From Cristatella mucedo (taxonomy: Eukaryota; Bryozoa; Phylactolaemata; Cristatellidae): a stretch of DNA of 64,000 nt. The first letter of the stretch is position 1. Each line of letters starts with the position of its first letter. A program made the translations under genes and the position numbers. Location: contig WPIO01000006.1 in the NCBI GenBank assembly GCA_009760855.2, positions 12,510,001 through 12,574,000 on the forward strand, read 5' to 3'. Shown here in pieces: positions 1 through 42,580 of the stretch. The notes below the pieces were generated by a model that was not told where the DNA came from, ran no database searches, and saw only the letters and a program-made list of their open reading frames with translations.

Positions 1-29
1 CCCTCATGCTGTCATTTCCCTTTGCTCAG

Positions 30-17137
<17,108 letters not shown>

Positions 17138-17833
17138 GTGAGAGAACTCGGCAGTGCAGCAAAGACGGGTGACGGTCCGATTTTCTAGGACGTCGTCATC
17201 CCTTGTCTGGGCTGCTGCTGCTGCTGCTGCTGCTGCTGGTTGTGCTGCCCCTCGGCACCGGCAGGCGGCGCTGAGGTGTGGCGGCCCCGCTCGATCAATG
17301 CATCCGGCTCGCCTCGGGCTTTCGGCTCTCGAGTTTCCCTCTAGTTCGCCCGGCTGCCCCGGCTTCTTCCTCGCAGCTTCCGTGCACTTCTGTGTGCTCG
17401 TGCTCTCGTTAGCGAACGTATCGGTGCTGCCCAGCCTCGGCGCCGTTGTCGCTGTCGGCCGCTATCGGCGCTCCGATGTTGATAGCTGGGAGCACGGAGC
17501 TCACACTCTCTCCCGGTTCTATCGCAAGCGCTCTGTGCACACCGTGGTTCCCTTTCGGGTTCGTTGTTTTTTTTGGCCTCCAGTTAACTGGACTGCAAAT
17601 CGCAAAGCTCTTCGCATTGCAGGACTTCGGCCCTCCATCCCACGTGCCGCCTCGCCCTGCCTTCCGCCGGGCGTCTCAGAGCTGGGCAGCACGCGAGTCG
17701 AGTGCGCAGGATGACGTTGTGACGCTCAAATGTAAACGGACGTCCCTGGTGCACTGCATTTGCGTGAACGATGCCGCGCCCTATCAGTGCATTTTCGGCA
17801 AGACCAGTCATCGGGAAAAAAATATAAAATAAG
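17138..17833 (+). other. Probable 3' UTR of the WNK-like gene, with CTG repeat
   Basis: Non-repetitive sequence after the stop at 17137. (CTG)9 lies at 17212-17238 on the coding strand. An AT-rich AATATAAAATAAG near 17819-17832 might serve as a polyadenylation signal, although no canonical AATAAA is present. Confidence 0.45.
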
Positions 17834-18240
17834 TGCGAAGGCACACGCTGTCCATTTCATTGGCATCAGCTGACTGTCCTAGAGCAGACATGTACAGCAT
17901 ATCTCAAGGGGAGCTGTGGTGCCGAGCTTACTTACCCATTGGTTGGGCTGTGGCTTGTCTAGTTGATTTTGGTAGCCCAGTGCCTGGACATTCTGGACGA
18001 CAGTGTGTCTTTTAGGAAGCCAGGGATCGTTAGTGGGCATGCAATTTTAGAATCAGGGCCGGGCGTTGCAACTGACATTTATTGCATCACTTCTCCTCGA
18101 CGTGCGCTGTCAGCCCCATCAAGCAGCGCTTCAGCTCTCAAGTTCTGTCATTCAGTGTTAGCTCCCTTTATTCTCTTGCTCCGTTTTATCTCTCTGAAAT
18201 GCTCCTCAATCCTGTCGGTGCGAGTCGTCCTTGATGTGCA

Positions 18241-18595
18241 TAATAATAATAATAATAATAATACACTTGATAAAGCGGCCTCAGAGAACTCGATCTCTTT
18301 CTGGGCGCTTTACATTTGCTGCAAAGGGAAACGCGATTGAATGGTGAGTAATATCATGCTTGATAAACAACTTGAATAACATGGTTAGGGGTGACATGCA
18401 CAGGGTCAGCATGCAAATGTGGTTAATAGCAGCATGCACAGTGTCAGCACGCATAAGCACATAAAGGACGAGTCACAGGACCCACTAAATGTTGGCTCAA
18501 ATATGTGCATTTTTAAGTTCTTTTAAATGTGGTCAAGTTAGGGGATGTTGTGACGTAAGTCGGGAGTGAGCTCCAGGCTTTAGGAGCAAACGAAC
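18241..18595 (-). mobile_element. LINE-A 3' end, left half of an inverted pair
   Basis: The (AAT)n tail at 18241-18262 and the reverse-complement hairpin lead into about 330 bases of LINE-A 3' region. It joins the copy at 18596 with the two truncated ends facing each other. Confidence 0.85.
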
Positions 18596-19405
18596 TGCAT
18601 CTTTGCTAAATCCAGGTGTCCTGCTCCAAAGTGACCTTGCACGAGCCGATCACATCAGCTCTGCAGTAAAGTCTGCCTACATTCAGCTATATATAATTGC
18701 AAAAATTCGGGCTTGCTTAGACAGGGATACTACATCTGAATTGGTCCATGTATCTGTAACATTCCGTCTCAACTTCTGCAACTCACTGCTCCCTGGTCGA
18801 CCGACCTGTGCAATCAGGGGCTTACAGTTGGTGCAAAAATTGCAGCTAGGCTTATCTGTCGTGAGCGTTGCAGTTGCCGCATCATGCCACTTCTTGCTGA
18901 CCTGCACTTGCTCCCAACCAAGCAGACTTCAAGGTTCTGTCACTCACTTTCAGGTCTCTTCATTCTTTGGCTCTAGCCTACCTATCAGATCTACATTGTA
19001 CCACTCGCTTTTCTGATTCATATCGTTTACATGTACCTCTTACGAGCCTCACATCCTTTGGAGACGTCGCCTTTAGTTCGTATGCTTTCAAAGCCTGGAG
19101 CTCTCCCGACTGACGTCACGACATTCCCTGGTAGACGACATTTAAAAAGAAACAAAAACGCACCTATTTAGCACAGCATTTAGTGGGTCCTTGTGATTTA
19201 TTCTTTGTATGATTATGCGCCGACACTTTGGGTACCACTATTTCCATGCTGACCCTATGCATGTTATAATAATGTTATGCTTGTTGACATTGTGCATGCT
19301 ACCATTGATAGTGTGACCAATGCTTCTGTTACAGCATCTGTAAAGTGCCTAGAAAGAGATTAGGTTCTCTGTGGGTGCTAGATCAAATATATTATTATTA
19401 TTACT
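18596..19405 (+). mobile_element. LINE-A 3' region, right half of an inverted pair
   Basis: Begins at CCAGGTGTCCTGCTCC and runs through the RT C-terminal region (degenerate) to the terminal hairpin and TATTATTATTATTAC tail. The frame is broken in several places. Confidence 0.85.
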
Positions 19406-19469
19406 TAATCATCCTGTGATCATGTGTGCATGTTATTATCAGTTTATAATTAGTTTGTGCGCTTCTTTA

Positions 19470-19640
19470 CCATCCCATATGTAGTGCCTAGCAAGAGATT
19501 GGTTCTGTTAAGGCAATATATGAATGCATCGTAATAATTATTATTATTGATAGTAGTAGTAGTAGTAGTAGTGGTGGTAGTAGTAGTGGTAGTGGTAGCG
19601 GTAGCGGCGGCGTTAGCGAAGTAGCAGCAGTAGTAGTATT
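19470..19640 (+). repeat. LINE-A tail remnant and (GTA)n-like repeat
   Basis: A degraded LINE-A tail (GTGCCTAGCAAGAGATTGG, then TTATTATTATTG) is followed by about 85 bases of imperfect GTA/GTG trinucleotide repeat (19552-19636). Confidence 0.6.
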
Positions 19641-20469
19641 GATGATCTCCGTTACAGGCCAAATTACACCCCTTATTTACTTTCAGGTCGATATAATACT
19701 AAATACTACCGTTGGCTTTTGGGCTACCTTCCGTTAGGCTGAGTGTATCACCTTTTATGGACCAGTTGTGGCCTTTCCTAATTCAATGAGAAGAGTAGAT
19801 AGCAAAACAATTTCTGAGAAAACTAGGCCTGCATCCAAACTACCAATCGTGCTATACTGCAAAGAAAATTTTAGCTTCCTTGTAACGACATAAAATGAAA
19901 TCCTCCTGAAATACAAAATAGTTGTTTCTCACGGAGGTAGTTATGAAGGTCGGAGCTTCAGTTGCAGGATAATGTCATAAATGACAAAATTGAGAAGCTT
20001 ACACGTGGGCTGAGCTCAGCAGATCCACTAAGGCTTATCAGATCTAAGGAGCTGGTAGGGGGACGTTCACTTTTTACTGGTTAGCAGTTGTCATTTTTGC
20101 TTTGTAAATTGGCATGACTGAGGCGTGTATATTGCGTTCACACTTATATTTTAGTTCGTTACGTCAGGGTCGTGAACGAGTCAGCAGCCGTACTCCAATG
20201 AGTTTCCACATACAATAGGATCAGCATATAAACGTGACTGAATGTGCTTTGTGGGATCGGCCTCTGTCTAGTGTATGGCATTATGTGTAGATTATCAGCC
20301 ATCACTAGGAGCCGAAGGTTAAATAAAACCACTCAAAAAGTTGTGTCGTTCATAAAGTTCTGCCAAATGCGTTGTGTAGTGCTGAACTCGAAAAAAATTC
20401 GAGCTTAGACTGAGCTGTAGTTGTGGCTATTGTAAACCGTCCAAGCATACGAATTTGGAGCATTTTCTC

Positions 20470-21480
20470 TGCCGCACGAAATCTAGGTGTCATGCTCCAC
20501 AGTGACCTTTCATTAGACGACAACATCAGCTCCACAATCAAGTCTGCCTACTTTTAGCTGTATAACATTGCTAAAATTCGGGCTTGTTTAGACAGGGGTA
20601 TCACAACTAAGTCGGTCCATGCATTTGTGACATCCCGTCTCGACTTCCGTAACTCACTGCTTGCTGGCCTTCCGGCATGTGCAATCAGGCACCTACAGCT
20701 GGTGCAAAACTCTGCAGCTAGGCTTGTCTGTCGTGAGCGTCGTAGTTGCCACATCACACCACTTCACGCCGACCTGCAATGGCTCCCAGTCAAGCAACGG
20801 ATTGGCTTCAAGGTTTTGTCGCTTACTTTTAGGTCACTTCATTCTTTGGCTCCAGCCTACCCGCCAAGCTGGCTTGGTCTAGCGGTTAAGGTGCTCGCCC
20901 CGACCAAGGTCTGACTGAGGTCGTGGGCTCGAGCCCCGAGGCATATGTTAAGCGCATGAATAGAGATTAAGTTCTCTTGGGGCGCTATATAAATGAGTTA
21001 TATTTATTTTTTATTTACCTATCAGATCTATTGCCCCATCAGGCTATGCATCGCACCACCAGCTTTTCCGAATCTGTTTGCCTATACATCGTACAAACCT
21101 CAAATAAACTTCAAATCCTTTGGAGACCGTGCCTTTAGTTCGTATGCTCCCAAAGCCCGGAATTCAGTCTCGACTTGCGTCACGATATCCCCTGACTTGA
21201 CCACATTTAAAAAGAAACTACAAACGTACCTATTTATCACAGCATTTAATGGGTCCCTGTGGTTCGACCTTTATGTGCGTATGCCTGCTGACACCGTGCA
21301 TGCTGCCGCTAACCACACTTGCATGCTGACCCTGTGCATGTCACCCCTAACCGTGTAATTCTTGTTGTTTATTGAGCTGCCATTAATCATTCGAGCATAT
21401 TTCCTGAGCTGCAAATGTAAAGCACCTAGAAAGAGATTTGAGTTCTCTGAGGGTGCTTTATCAAATGTTATTATTATTAC
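20470..21480 (+). mobile_element. LINE-A 3' region interrupted by SINE-A
   Basis: Two parts, 20470-20860 and 21017-21480, join into one continuous LINE-A segment once the SINE at 20861-21016 is removed. It encodes FVTSRLDFRNSLLAGLPACA and HITPLHADLQWLPVKQRIGF, a CR1/L2 RT C-terminal domain, and ends in the hairpin and a TTATTATTATTAC tail. Confidence 0.88.
20861..21016 (+). mobile_element. SINE-A inserted in LINE-A
   Basis: tRNA-like head (GGTCTAGCGGTTAAGGTGCT as A-box region; GTCGTGGGCTCGAGCCCCG around the B box). The 3' part, GAATAGAGATTAAGTTCTCT then GGCGCTATATAAATGAGTTA, closely resembles the LINE-A terminal hairpin. Its borders are set by comparison with uninterrupted LINE-A copies (18960, 30780). 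Confidence 0.85.
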
Positions 21481-21484
21481 TGCA

Positions 21485-21645
21485 AGGTGCTCTCTCTCTC
21501 TCTCGTACTTCACGACCCAGGTCGTGGGTTCAACTCACTGCTATGGGCAATTCTTTATTGCCCACTGCAAGCGTTGGTGATAGCCATTAAGGAGGCTCTT
21601 CAGCCGATTTATTCGAGACTGTTATATCAGCTGCCCTTTACATTA
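21485..21645 (+). mobile_element. SINE-B copy
   Basis: B-box region GTCGTGGGTTCAACTC, then CCCACTGCAAGCGTTGGTGA (hairpin) and GAGACTGTTATATCAGC. Starts with a short TC tract just after the LINE-A tail. Confidence 0.7.
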
Positions 21646-24600
21646 CAGTACAAATAGTTGAAAAAGTAGTAGTCGCAAGTGCGAATCGTAGAAAGGAATT
21701 TAGGTGTATTTTTAATGCTACTGTCGTTACCCTGAATGGTTTACTTCTATAGCTCAAGCTTAAGTTGGAAATACTTCAAGGCTACGGCTAATCAGCAGGC
21801 TGCTGATAGTAATGCCGAGACTATTGCGAAGCTAGATTCGCCACAAATTTGGTTTTCTTATATTAGGTGTGAGGCGCCCACGCTGGCTCATTGCATGCAT
21901 CGGGCAGCTAATTCGATACCTGTCATAAACATTCTCTCGCTAAGGCCTACCAATCGGAGCTACCTAATTGTCAGAGAATTGCTGAGAAAGCTATACCGTC
22001 CCGGCTTCGTCAACAGGAGAACAGAAAAAAGCCATGCCCTCAAGATGAAGGAAGTCAAGCTAGCGGCTTTGACCTTAAGATTTTGTCGTCTGAACCGGCA
22101 AGTCCTTTGTGTTGTCTATTCGATACACCGTAACGAACCCTAACGAAGTGCTTTGCGTCAGCACAGGCCCAAACCTAGATTGGCTATTTTGACAGCGAGT
22201 CGTGAGTTCCAGATGATGCAACCAGATCGGGGCACCCATGACGGCCGAATGCTCTTCCTCTTTTAATGATGGCAGCAACCCTGTACTGAGGATGACAGTG
22301 ACTTTTAAGATCGTCTTTGAAGCTAGCCCTTAATGTGCAGGCAATAGTGCTACAATTATTAGCACTGCTTCGGGGATCTGACATCCTCATACTGACACGA
22401 TTGTACTATTGAGGACCGCTGGATCAGGCTTAGAACTTCTCAAGAACGATGAGAGGCCTAGCGGTCCATGAAGGCAGTCCACCATGCTACCCAGGCTGGC
22501 CTTTCGAAGGGGCAGTGAGTGTCACGTCACCAGACCTGAAACCGAGTCTTCCCTTTAACCCGAGTTGTCCCCTCATAATACTAATAGTAATAATAATAAT
22601 AGGCCGTTTGTGCAACAACCTAAGAAAGCTTAACCCCAACTGAAGCTCCTAGCTTTCAGTTCGTGGCACCAGTCGGCTTCACACACTCAGTTTGTATCCC
22701 TGATTGATTCGAGTTAGCAGCAACGAGTTCCAACTTGTTAGCATACAAGAACGGGAACGTTTAGGCTTATCATAGCATAGCAGGCCTGGTCGTGCCATAT
22801 AGTCGGATTTACTAGTAAATGTTAGAATCGGCGCATGCTGACCTCAATTCGAACTCGAGCTGCCGACAGGCAAAGCTGAGCAAGAAACCAGCCACTGTGT
22901 CTGGTTAGAATAGCGAAACCTTGGGTTGGGTAAGATCTCCGTGCAAAACAAACTGGACTCTTGCCCATTGAGCTGCAGGCTGCCAAATGAATGTCACTCT
23001 CCTTCCGGTCGCTTGCAGCGAATTTAAGGAAAGCACAAGCAATGCGGCCTCTCACGGCCCAGCTTGCAATTGCTTGAGACGAGGAGACAACACCAGTCGC
23101 TGCTCACTCAGAAGCAGGATCAGGACGCATGGATCAGACGCACCATTTGATCTGAGATAAGCTCATCAAGGGACCGGCTGCAGCACTGTACGGAAGTCAG
23201 AAGAATGACTGTGGGCAACTAGAAAGCGTCCGAGCAGAGATGTATCAAAAGGAACCAGGCAACGCCAGTATGAGCCAATCTATGCAGCTCCTGTGGCCCT
23301 GCCTCGAGCTTGAGTGATGCTCTGCATCTAGGATGTCCTTGCTTTTTGCCTCCTTCGGTCTGTAAGGCATGCATGTTTGAATGGCAGAACGGAAGTTGCT
23401 AGCAGAGCTGCAACTGCAGTCTACTGAGATCGCCCGAGATGAAAGACGGTCCTTGCAAACTTTGGTCCACTCCAGCGGCCACTGCAAACATAAAGGTAAA
23501 CGGTCGTGATCGGCTTCGATCATTGATGCTTACAAACTCGGGGCCTCAGGCAAACTCACAGAAGGCAGTCGTCGGAAAATCTACCAAAGGCAAGCTAACA
23601 ATTCGCTCGCATCCTTGCCACTTTGCCAAAAGGATGTTGGCCCAGCTGAGCATTCCACACGCCATGAAAGCTGGTCACTGGCATCTCAGCGTTGCCAAAC
23701 AGACCTCAAAAAACATGCCTCACTCTGCTATGACTCCAATAGATGCCAGCCAGATTGGCGTTGAGCAAGGTGAAAGCATCAGGAATGACAGCAGATGGAG
23801 GAGAGACAGTCCACCGTGAGATCACGTAGCCAATAGTAAGGCAACGACTGCCATCACGGGTGACTGGTTTAGAGCGATAATAACTAATGTGGGTTTCTAA
23901 TATCAACCATACCTGCAAAGCAGCCGTCGAGATGAAGCAGATTTGATAAGTAGAATGCTAAACCACAACAAGAACAATAATGAGTTGACGGCTGATGCAT
24001 GAACTAAGACTGCAGCATAAGGCACTGGTTTACCTTTGGTGCCTATAAATGGTCGTCATTTCTAGCTTGTACATTTACTGCTCTAGCTTTAGCCCGTTGC
24101 TGATCTTGCTTTTTTCGCTTCTCTTCGCCTACTATTGATACGAGTAGCCACTGGGCCTTGGCCTAGGAGTGAGAGCTGCTAGCACTTCACGACAGAGACA
24201 GAGCCTGCCAGTTGTGGTCCGGCTGTAGCTGCTTTCAGCGACTGCACCAGTTTGACCAAGCTGGCCTACCAACCCGCGCCATCTGCAGCAGACATCTGCA
24301 GCAGCCATCTGCAGCAGACATCTGCAGCAGACATCGACCCTCGAGGATCGACATCTTTCCTTGGCTGACAGGCGCCAGCGCCCCTCGCCACGGAGTCCTT
24401 TCTGGCGTACTAAGCCGGATGATGCCTGACACAGCCTTCCCTCATTTTTAAGTACACGAGCAACCTTCCTATTGCTCCGGCCTTGCGCTTGCTGCAGCCA
24501 CATTAGCTCCCAGCCCAATTCACCAGAAAGGTGAACTGAAGCGCAAGCCAGAAGGTTTCGAGCACCTCCAACATTCTCTGACACTGAAAAAACTCACGTG

Positions 24601-24887
24601 TCAAATCGTTTTCAAGGCAATTCTGAAAAGACCGAGACTTTTATAAATGACAGATATTTGAGCTAAATCATGTCGATTTTTCCATTTTGATTTTGTCGAT
24701 TTCGTTGACAGCAGCAAGTGCATGTTCGTGTGCAGAGAACAAGAAGTGATCTTAAGCACATACGCACTCTCGTCTTCCCGGTAGCCCGGAAGTGACAAGG
24801 ATACCGCTTTTGCCAGCAGAATGTTTGCGCTCAGGGAAGGCATTTCACAGTGAACCTGAGATGAGGCTCGCGGGCAGCTGTCGCGAG
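21646..24887. other. Intergenic sequence between the WNK-like gene and SQOR
   Basis: No gene recognised. Longest open stretches are 126-135 codons (23439-23819 and 21736-22143, plus) without family resemblance. A minus-strand stretch at 23706-23918 carries SKPVTRDGSRCLTI and VIPDAFTLL, which faintly recall Ty3-type reverse transcriptase; I do not call it. A 13-bp tandem repeat lies at 24280-24331. Confidence 0.4.
24280..24331. repeat. 13-bp tandem repeat, four units
   Basis: Unit CATCTGCAGCAGA repeated four times with one substitution, in the intergenic DNA downstream of SQOR. Confidence 0.95.
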
Positions 24888-24932
24888 GCAGCTCTCGCGG
24901 GCTCGCAGAAACAGCGAGCCCGCGACAGCTGC
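24888..24932. repeat. Inverted repeat (19-bp arms, 7-nt loop) just past SQOR stop
   Basis: Left arm GCAGCTCTCGCGGGCTCGC and right arm GCGAGCCCGCGACAGCTGC pair at 18 of 19 positions around AGAAACA. It lies 62-106 bases downstream of the proposed SQOR stop, so it would be in the 3' UTR. It could stabilise or terminate the transcript; that is inference. Confidence 0.85.
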
Positions 24933-24993
24933 TCGGCCAGTAGTCTTTTCAGCTAGCTACTTCAAACCCTGCACTCGACTTTACTTTAGACCC

Positions 24994-39659
<14,666 letters not shown>

Positions 39660-39778
39660 AGCGCTACGGGCCACGATCGGGCTGACACAGCTGGTTCCGG
39701 ATAGCCTCGCTACCTAGGCGCGCAAGCGAGCGTTGCAAGGTCATCTGACCTTGCGCCTGCGCACTCGTACGGCGATGT

Positions 39779-39840
39779 CAGGTTCCCCGAGCTGAGCTGG
39801 GCGGGGCGGGGCGGGGCGGGGCGGAGGGTGGGGCGAGCTG
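39779..39840. promoter_or_regulatory. GC-box array upstream of SQOR
   Basis: Five consecutive GGGGC-type units (39799-39826) followed by GGAGGGTGGGGC, 120-180 bases upstream of the SQOR start codon. Each GGGGCGGGG matches an Sp1/KLF site. Surrounding DNA from 39.3 to 40.1 kb is CpG-rich, as expected for a housekeeping promoter. The G-rich strand could form a G-quadruplex. Confidence 0.6.
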
Positions 39841-40857
39841 TCGCCTATGAGTTTTATTCGCCGACGTGTATCTGCGAACTGTGGCTTTTGCTGCCCATCG
39901 CGAAACTGACATTTTGACGTGCTAGTTGGCCTACGAGGCAGTTCGGTGTATTCCTGGTCGCCCGGTGAATAGATCGACGCCGCGGTACGCCAGCATGAAC
40001 GCATTCGCGCTCAAGGCCACGGCAAACCAGAGCCGAGCGCGAAAAGACTGCACGTTGCATGTGCACAGCATTTTCTCATTGCTTCTCTTGCGGCGAGTTG
40101 TTATGCGCATGGATAGAGATTTCATTCCCGACTTGTTATTATTATTATTGGCTTTTGCGTCAGATGTTGTAGCGTTCTTGCGCACCGAAAGCAGCCTTCC
40201 GTGAGGGGTATCCACGGCAACATTGGCGGCTTTCCACGCGCTGTCGAAAACGTGCAACAAGTTGACAACACCAAGACCATTGGAGTGAATTTGAGTCGAA
40301 GCAAAGCTACATGGAATTCCGATAACGCTACGTACACCATTCTCCAATCGTGCTTCCATCAAGGATGTTCGACTCTAAGCATTGCGGTAGCGAAATGCAG
40401 AAAGAACAGTTTAAATACCTTTCAAATGTTCATCATGAATGGATAGCATGAAAGAGTTTCTATAGTACATACGTAGCATCTACTATCAAGCGGATCTTTA
40501 GGGAGAATTTTACATAAATTTTGATAACCAGATGCGTTTGTCACTAGCACATCTCAACTTAAGTAAATTTTGCACAAATTAAATTAACAAAATCTAAAAG
40601 TAAATTAATAGCTAGCATATCTTAATTCGAAGCCACAGCTATGCACGATGGATATCAGGATGGGCTATTCTTAAACTGAAGTATGTCTATATTGAAACAG
40701 TTGTCAGTTTTCTAGGCTATTGGTTTAAATATGTTAAAAACTCTTCGTATTCGGTTGCACGATCAACATATACTCTAGTTAGTGGCCTAACTATGTGAAC
40801 AATCACATAGAGTTTGGAAGGTGGCTGAAGCCCACTCGTCTAAGTAGTTTTGAATGT
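39841..40857. other. Intergenic sequence between SQOR and SSR1, no gene seen
   Basis: First 300 bases are CpG-rich and may contain SQOR promoter or 5' UTR; the rest is AT-rich unique sequence. Confidence 0.4.
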
Positions 40858-41025
40858 GTCTTAGCCTAGCGGCAAGGTGTTCGCATTTCACCACCCAGGT
40901 TGTGGGTTCGATTCCTGCTGCGGACTTTATTGCCTCCTTTATTGCCCGATGCAGGAGGCGATATGCGATAGCCGCTATGGCTCTATTACTGCTACATAAA
41001 TGACTTTTGAATCAGCTGACTTTTG
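40858..41025 (+). mobile_element. SINE-B copy
   Basis: A-box-like TAGCCTAGCGGCAAGG, B box GGTTCGATTCC, a modified hairpin body and the end TTTTGAATCAGCTGAC. Confidence 0.75.
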
Positions 41026-41269
41026 CTTTTTTACTTTGAAGGGATCAAACGTGTTAGCAAAAGTGATACACGAATATCATCCGATACATCGTATCACATC
41101 AGCGTTGTTCGATTGGCTGAACATAGATCCAGGAAACTGCTCGGAGTCTGTGTCTGGTTAGCACTACCGACTACTTCAAATTCCGCAGCAAATCGTTATA
41201 CCTCGTAGTCGAAATCAGTCAGGCGAGCAGACGCCATGTTTTGCCCAGGGTCTAAGCAGGGGGGGGGGC

Positions 41270-41400
41270 AACATAAAGGTGCTCGAATTTCATGACCCCT
41301 GTCATGACCCATGTCGTGGGATCGAGTACTGCAGCAGGCAATTCTATATTGCCCATTGCAAGCGATTAAGACAGCCGCCAAGGTCCTTCTGTCGCTAAAT
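41270..41400 (+). mobile_element. SINE-B copy, degenerate
   Basis: GTCGTGGGATCGAGTACTGC (B-box region), GCCCATTGCAAGCGATTAAG, CCTTCTGTCGCTAAAT. It follows a G10 run. Confidence 0.65.
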
Positions 41401-41492
41401 TTGATGACCTTTATTTTTTTTATTTTTCTCTCTTCTGCAGTGGCTCTGGGGAGAATGACAACGGAAAGACGCATTTTTCCTAAAAACCAAAT

Positions 41493-42215
41493 AATAATTA
41501 TAATAATAATGCTCTTGATAAAGCGCCCTCAGAGAACTCAATCTCTGTATAGGCGCTTTAAATTTGCTGCAAAGGGAAATGCAATTGAATGGTGAGTAAT
41601 CCAACGGCTAAGGTGCTCGCCCCGACCAAGGTCTAGCTGAGCTCGTGGGCTCGAGCCCCGAGGCATATGTGAAGCGCCTGAGTAGAGACTAAGTTCTCTT
41701 AGGGCGCTATACAAATGAATTATATATCATGCTTGATAAACAAACAACATGAATAGGATGGTTAGGGGTGACATGCACAGGGTCAGCATGAAAATGTGGT
41801 TAGTGGCAGCATGCACAGTGTCAGCAAGCATAAGCACATCAAGGACGAATCACAGGGACCCACTAAATGCTGTCCTAAATAGGTGTACTTTTAAGTTCTT
41901 TTTAAATGTGGTCAATTCAGGGTGTGTCTTGACGCAAGTCGGGAGTGAGTTCCAGGCTTTGGGAGCATACGAGCTAAATGCACGGTCTCCATAGGATCTG
42001 AGGTTTGTACGAGGTATTTGCAGACTGTTGGATTCTGAAAAGTGGGTGGTACGATGCTTGGCCTAATGGGGGAGTAGATCAGAGAGGTAGGCTGCAGCCA
42101 AAGAACGAAGTGACCTAAAAGTGAGCGACAAAACTTTGAAGCCGATCCGTTGCTTGACTGGTAGCCAGTGCAGGTCGGCGAGAAGTGATGTGATGTGGCA
42201 ACTGCGACTAAAGCC
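41493..42215 (-). mobile_element. LINE-A 3' region interrupted by SINE-A
   Basis: Tail of AAT/ATA units at 41490-41512, hairpin, then 3' region, in two parts (41493-41600 and 41728-42215) that rejoin when the SINE is removed. Confidence 0.88.
41601..41727 (+). mobile_element. SINE-A inserted in LINE-A
   Basis: CAACGGCTAAGGTGCTCGCC, GAGCTCGTGGGCTCGAGCC, GAAGCGCCTGAGTAGAGACT, GGGCGCTATACAAATGAATT. It splits the LINE-A motif GGTGAGTAATATCATGC seen intact at 18345. Confidence 0.87.
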
Positions 42216-42235
42216 GATGCCGCTTAAAGACAGTT

Positions 42236-42580
42236 GGCGACAGAAGCTTTAGCTCTGCAGGTCCTAGACTGTGGAACTCGCTTCCACAATTCTTACGCAA
42301 CGACAACTACTCTCCAACTGCCGACTATGGCACATCTTTTTCAGCGGTCCTGAACTGCTACTTCTATGCTACTCACTACCTCAAACTGCTCTCCTAACTC
42401 TGCTATGCTTCCCACTTTCTCTTTGTTGCGTGAGACGAAGTCTGTGGGCTACCAAATGCGTACCGAAAGCCGCTTAGGCTGTGAGTGCGCTATACAAAAC
42501 TCTCCTGCGTAACACCCACATGGTCTTTATGACTTTGTGGAGTTACTGACGGAGATACATTACATTACATTACATTACAC
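42236..42580 (+). mobile_element. LINE-B 3' end with (ATTAC)n tail
   Basis: Nearly identical to 36405-36750 but with a clear tail of four TTACA/ATTAC units (42557-42578), which gives the family's true 3' end. Confidence 0.9.

Noticed and set aside
20867-20950. A functional tRNA gene
   Set aside because: A and B boxes are present but no cloverleaf with proper acceptor stem; it is the head of a dispersed SINE. The same holds for the SINE-B heads.
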